This document shows, piece after piece, positions 58,785 to 64,000 of a stretch of 64,000 bases of DNA. Numbering within the stretch: position 1 is the stretch's first letter; each line of letters begins with the position of its first letter. The notes beneath the pieces are model-generated. The model was not told where the DNA came from. It was given only the letters and a program-made list of their open reading frames with translations, and searched no databases. This stretch comes from Monilinia fructicola (Eukaryota > Ascomycota > Leotiomycetes > Helotiales > Sclerotiniaceae), in NCBI GenBank assembly GCA_008692225.1, contig VICG01000011.1:62001-126000 (forward strand), given 5' to 3'. A program made the position numbers and the translations under genes.

Positions 58785-60399
58785 CCCCCTCTTCAAAAAA
58801 GATATAAACCCTAAATCATATAAAAAAGAAAAAGAAAAGAAAAGCCTTTAATCAATACATTAATATATTGTGACAATTCCTAATTAATAAACCAAAACAA
58901 TTAAAATAATCCTTTAATTAAATCGGAACAACTGCTTAAAAATATCCTTTTTATAAAAATATTAAATTAATTTTGGTAAAGATCGTTCCTTACATAAATG
59001 TATAATTCTCTTTATCATATTATTAAATTAATCAATCGCAAAATAAAATAGGTTTTTATTAAAAAAGGCTTATTAAATCTCTCAAACTATATTTCCTTTA
59101 AAACTTAAAGCAAACAAGCTAGTATTATTAGTAAAAATAGTATTATTATTTATATACAAATAACAATATATGTTTTATTTGTAAATAGGAATAACTATTA
59201 TAATTTAAAAAACGTTTTATAACACACAAAAAGTTTAATTAACAACTTATATTCTTGCAAAATTAAAAATACAATAAAATCAAAAAGTAGTAATATAAAA
59301 ATGAAAAATATAGTCAAATAACATTCTAAGCATACAATACCCTTTTAAACTAAGAAGAGAGGAAAAAATAATAAAAATGATTTAATTCAAAAATATTAAA
59401 AAGTTAGGAACTTTTTGATTTACCAACCAATATATAATATTAAATATATCAGCTAAATCCTGATTAAAAGTAATATTAAACCCTATATAATAATTAAAAT
59501 TAATGCGGTAAATTATAATAAAATTAATATCAAATAAAAAAAATAAAGATTATAATTCTAAAAAAAAACTAAACTTTAAAAAAAGAAATAAAAAAAAAAG
59601 ATAAAAACTTTTAAAAGGTAAAATGAAATAATAACTGAATTAAAATTATATTATATGGAATAACTAAAAACGTTATAATTAATCCCTAAACCTTAGATCC
59701 AGGTTTATATGGATATTTTGTATAAAAAACCCTAATAAGCTTTTCTATATTAACAAAATCTTTAGTATAATAAAACTTCCTATTATAAAAATATCCCCTT
59801 CATTTAGCTTAATACTTAATCCATTCATTTATTTTTTTAAAATTAATAATCTTCTTGATTTTATATTCAGGTTCTCCATTAATTAAAATTGGTTATACAT
59901 CCTTTTATTGTTATCCAAACAATAAATTATTTAAATTTAATATTAATAAATTTACATAAAAAATAAAATGAATTTTTATAGTAAAAAAAAAAATCAAGTT
60001 TTATATGAAATAGAATTCAAAAACTTTTTAATAATTTAAAATCCCTCGTTTTTATTATTAAATTTTTTACAAAATTAACGTATTTTAATATTCTTAAGGT
60101 TCAAAAAGACTTTATTATTAATTTTATATTTAGGGTGTGGTTGATATTTTTTGTTAACAAAATCCTTTATTTTTATTTTAAAAAGCTCTATCTCTTTATG
60201 TATATAATCCCAAACATCCTTTATCCGTTTAATAAAATCAATTGCCATTTGTTTGTCGAAATTATCCTTAATATATTAATTTATAAATGTATTAAAATTT
60301 ATATTAAAATTTATTTTGAGGGTAATAATCTTTAATTATAAAGAAAGGTGTAACCTTTATAGTAAAGGAAACCACATTATTAAAAGCAAATTTTGTTAT

Positions 60400-63300
60400 A
60401 GGTAATTAATATAATTAATTATCCTATATATAATAAATATATAATTAGAAATAATGCTTCATCTCCAAATTTATAATTTTAAATTATTCATCTAATTTCA
60501 GATGAAAGGCAATAAACAATTTAAATTTGATATGTAATAAACAATACAAATGATTAATAACCTTATTATAGAATTATAGCCTTTAATCAAAAACAATAGT
60601 ATTATAAAGGTTATGTAGCTTTTATATATTGGTTAATAAAAGATAAACTATTTTTTCCATAATAATCCTTTAATTACAAACCAAACAGGGAATAAAATAA
60701 CATTCCTTAATAAATCAATAAATTATAACCAATACTATATCAAATCCACTTACCTCCAAGAAATTTATAATAAAATTCATTATTATATTTTACTATAACT
60801 ACATTAAAATATTAAGTGGGGTAAATAAACCTTAATATTTAACCTTTAAAAACTTTAATTTTTTTGTATGTATAATAATTATTAACAAATTATTTAATAA
60901 TAACATTTATTCTTAATTAATAAAAATTATGTTTAAATAAAAAAAATAATCAACCAACTTTTAAATAATTAATAAAAAACTTATTATATACTTCCTTAAT
61001 AATTTTAATAAAACAATAATTAGTATAAAATATTTAAATTTTATTATGATAATGTAATAATCTATTATTGTTAGTGTTATAAAAAACTAGAGATATAAGC
61101 CAAAATTAATTATTGATATTTTTATCTCTTTTTCACTATAAAAAAAACCCTTTATTCTCTTTTCAAAGCATTAATAATTTTACAACAAATAAAATTCTTC
61201 TTTTGAGAAGTAAGTATTATTTCCTAAAAAAATAATATAAACTTATTACCTTTAATAGGTTTTATAATAATTATAGAAATCTAAACTTTAATATCAAATA
61301 AAGATAATAATAAAAGTGTATAAAACTGTTGAGATAATTAAGTATTACTTTTATTAATAAAAAAATCCCTTATTCAACGAGTAAGGGTATCTATTTTGCT
61401 ATTATCCTTCTTTTATTTATAAATAATTTTAAAATTGAAATTTTACATATACTCTATTTAGCAATATTATTAATGAGTAAAATTCTATTATTTTAATTAT
61501 TATTAAAATTCTTTATGATTAGTTAAAACGTTAATAGTTTTGTTTATCTCTTACAATTTTATTTGCTAAGTTTTAAAGTAGTGAATAATTGCCAAAAGTT
61601 CCTTATTATAAATCTTATAATTATATTTAGTAGGAGTTATTTTACAAAAAAAATAAGCAATTGGGTGCAGCAAATTATTATTTTTAATTTGAGATAATAT
61701 CTTTATTATTATAAAATCCGATGTATTCATTTTAATAAAATATTTTTTAATACAATTAAAATAATACATTAATAGAGTTGATATTAAAGTATCTTTAAGT
61801 TATTGAAAAAAGAAGATGTATATTCAGCCATCCAAAAAAATATTTGCTTTTTTAAAAGCTAACAAACCATAAGCAAAATAAGCTTTGAAAAAAAAAGAAT
61901 AAAATATTAATAAAAATTAGTAAATTTAATTAAAAAATATATATTAATTAAATTCATTAAAATTCCCCAATTCTAAATAGCTTTAATTTTTATAAGATTT
62001 AGCTTAATATTATTTATAAAAATAATAAATCTTAAAAACTTAATTTCAGTAATATAAAATTTATATTTATTAATATTAGTATAAAACTTTATTTCCATAA
62101 GCCAATTAAGGATTAGTTAAATATGCTTTTTATATTCTTTTAGATTTTAATTAAAAATAATAATATTATCAAAATAAACTGTATAAAAGATCTCTAAAAA
62201 ATCGAAAAATATTATATTAATAAAATGTTAAAAAATTGGCTGGGTTATTGTATAAATTAAATGGAAGGATAATATATTTGAAAAACCTGTAAAAATATTA
62301 TAAATGTTATAAAATCCTTATCCACTTCCATACCAAACCAAATTTAATTGAATATTTGCTAAATATCAATTTTTGTAAAAATATTAGATCCTACTAATTA
62401 AACTAATATTTCTTTAATTAATAGTAAGGGGTACTTATTTTTTTTGGTAATAACATTTAATTTCCAATAATTAATATATAATCGAATTTTTTTTATCAAG
62501 TTTGTAAACGAATAAGATAGAAGAATTAAATAAAGATTAACTTTTTTTAATAAAACCAAACTTTAATTGTTTTTTAATATAAATTTTTATTTTTTTTCTT
62601 TTATTTTTTAAAAATCTATATTATCAAGTATTGTTAAACTTGGAAATATTATCAATAAGTTAAATATAATAATTAAAATTGATGTGATGTAAAGGAATAG
62701 TATTCGTATTTTTTCTAAAGAAAACATGTAATAAATAATATAAATAATATAGAACAATCTTATATAATTTATTTTCAATTAAATCTGGTTTTTTTCTCCT
62801 TTCATTATTAAACGAAAATATTTTTTAATTAGACTACAAAAATCTAATGATACTGTTTTTTAGCTAAAAAATAAAATAAACTAGCTCCAATAACATTGAT
62901 CTATATTTTATAAACTTTATTTTTATTAATAAATCTTTTATCATTAAAAAAATTAGTTGCATATGTATGATGATAAAAGATAGGTAGATTATCTCGTTGT
63001 TTTGTAAACTCCTTTTTAATAATATAAAACTTGATTTCTTGGTTCGGTAGTAAAAATCTGCCTTTCCGCTTTAATAGATTGCAAAAAACAATTGGCTTAA
63101 TAATTGACTTTGTTAAAATAATTTTTAAATTATGAAAATATAGGGATAAAATGGATAGAACATTCATTGTATAAAACATTTTTTTATACTAATATTAATT
63201 TTCCTTAAAAATTAAGTTATTAATAGTAATATTTAATATAATACTATATTATATTATTCACCTTTTTCCAATAATGCAAGGGTAATTTAATCCAGGAATA

Positions 63301-63910
63301 ATATTAAAGAAAGTAAAATTAATAATATAATCCTACATTTAAAAACAAAGTTTTAATTGTTGATATACATATATTGTTTTATCGCTTTAGAAATTAGCAA
63401 TTTAAATAGATTATTAAGAATAAATGATTATAATATTGTTTTTACATATAATTTTTTCAATTGTTATTTCGTTAATATAGTTTCCCTTAAACACTAAATT
63501 ATTAAATAAAAATTGTAATAGAAATTCATTTATAGTTAATGTAATAAGTTTTAATACAAAACTTGTTTATATAAAGTAAATTAGTTTGATCTATAAGTTT
63601 TATTAATATAAAAAAATGAACTTAATGGGATATTAATATATTCTCCAACAAATGATATGTTTAAACAATCTTTAGTAATAAGTAAATTTAGATCCTCTAA
63701 AACCGTTTTTATTAAAGAGAATTAATTTTTTGAATTAACTTTTAAATCATCCTTTAGATTAGCTTTAAACGAATTCATAACTTTAATTTTATTAAAATCA
63801 TAATCCTTCAACTTAATAATATAAACCATTTTTCGATCTATTTTTTTTTTTATAGGATAAGGACAATCATAAGCTATATATCTGTTCTCCCTACAATTAA
63901 AATAATTAGC
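60400..63910 (-). pseudogene. Gag-Pol remnant of the Gypsy element
   Basis: Readable pieces, from N- to C-terminus: a damaged CCHC knuckle near 63905-63850 (FNCRENRYIAYDCP, with the first Cys and the His replaced by Tyr). Reverse transcriptase near 62275-62230 (LPFNLYNNPANF against the usual LPFGLxNAPATF). About 30 codons later comes VYFDNIIIF at 62185-62155 in place of VYLDDILIY. RNase H lies at 61769-61566 (HPIAYFFCKITPTKYNYKIY, NKELLAIIHYF). An integrase-core piece is near 60768-60690 with a trace of the D-x-LTK-x-HFIP region. Many stop codons and frame losses make it non-functional. Only the RNase H segment still forms an open frame of more than 60 codons. Confidence 0.72.
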
Positions 63911-64000
63911 TTTTAATTTATTATCCTTATCAATTTTAATAGTAAAATCAGAAAAAGAAACCTCTTTTTGAGTGCAATTAAAAATCCTATTGTAGAAAGA

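Larger units (their letters stand above)
58619..64000 (-). mobile_element. RIP-degraded Ty3/Gypsy retrotransposon, truncated by window edge
   Basis: A minus-strand LTR retrotransposon: LTR at 58619-58784 and, reading leftward from 64 kb, gag zinc-knuckle, reverse transcriptase, RNase H and integrase remnants in Gypsy order. The whole element is extremely A/T-rich and all frames are riddled with stops. Residue losses are those expected of C-to-T change (Gly to Asn/Ser, Cys and His to Tyr, Asp to Asn), the mark of RIP. Confidence 0.75.

Overview
The window is nuclear DNA of a filamentous ascomycete. Its genes carry short GT-AG introns (about 45-110 nt), and it contains PEX14, NDC80, ERG13, an OMS1-type methyltransferase and an SR splicing factor of fission-yeast Srp2 type. 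An AT-rich block at the right end looks like repeat-induced point mutation (RIP). Protein style and gene content suggest a leotiomycete, perhaps Sclerotiniaceae; that is an inference, not a demonstrated placement.

Layout: 1-10 kb holds an APC permease, the OMS1-like methyltransferase, an RS-rich nuclear protein and a secreted HExxH metallopeptidase, all on the minus strand and all intact once spliced. 10-21 kb holds a Ser/Thr-rich secreted protein, a type-B carboxylesterase and a single-pass membrane glycoprotein; each is recognisable but split by single-base frame breaks. 21-28 kb has no gene I can see and is rich in simple repeats. 28-37 kb holds ERG13, a GC-rich HSL-family hydrolase and the divergent pair PEX14/NDC80, all intact. 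37-39 kb is a tandem-repeat field.

39.3-49.2 kb holds the most unusual content: two insertions of one transposon family in opposite orientation, 90 bp apart. Copy A (876 bp) has no coding capacity. Copy B (8.9 kb) encodes two related zinc-finger proteins on the plus strand and a Mutator-like DDE transposase on the minus strand. Copy B is flanked by a perfect 9-bp target duplication. Almost every intron and spacer in B carries a cluster of the palindrome AAACGTTT, and the same clusters fill the non-coding copy A.

49-55 kb holds an Srp2-type SR protein gene and a GC-rich NAPE-PLD-type phospholipase gene, both with frame breaks. 55.4-64 kb is extremely AT-rich. It contains nested inverted repeats and a RIP-degraded Ty3/Gypsy element on the minus strand (LTR, integrase, RNase H, reverse transcriptase and gag remnants) that runs off the window.

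The frame breaks sit mostly in homopolymers, are not accompanied by in-frame stop codons, and also hit a presumably essential splicing factor. Residual assembly indels are therefore at least as likely as true pseudogenes. I read everything by eye; no database search or computation was run.
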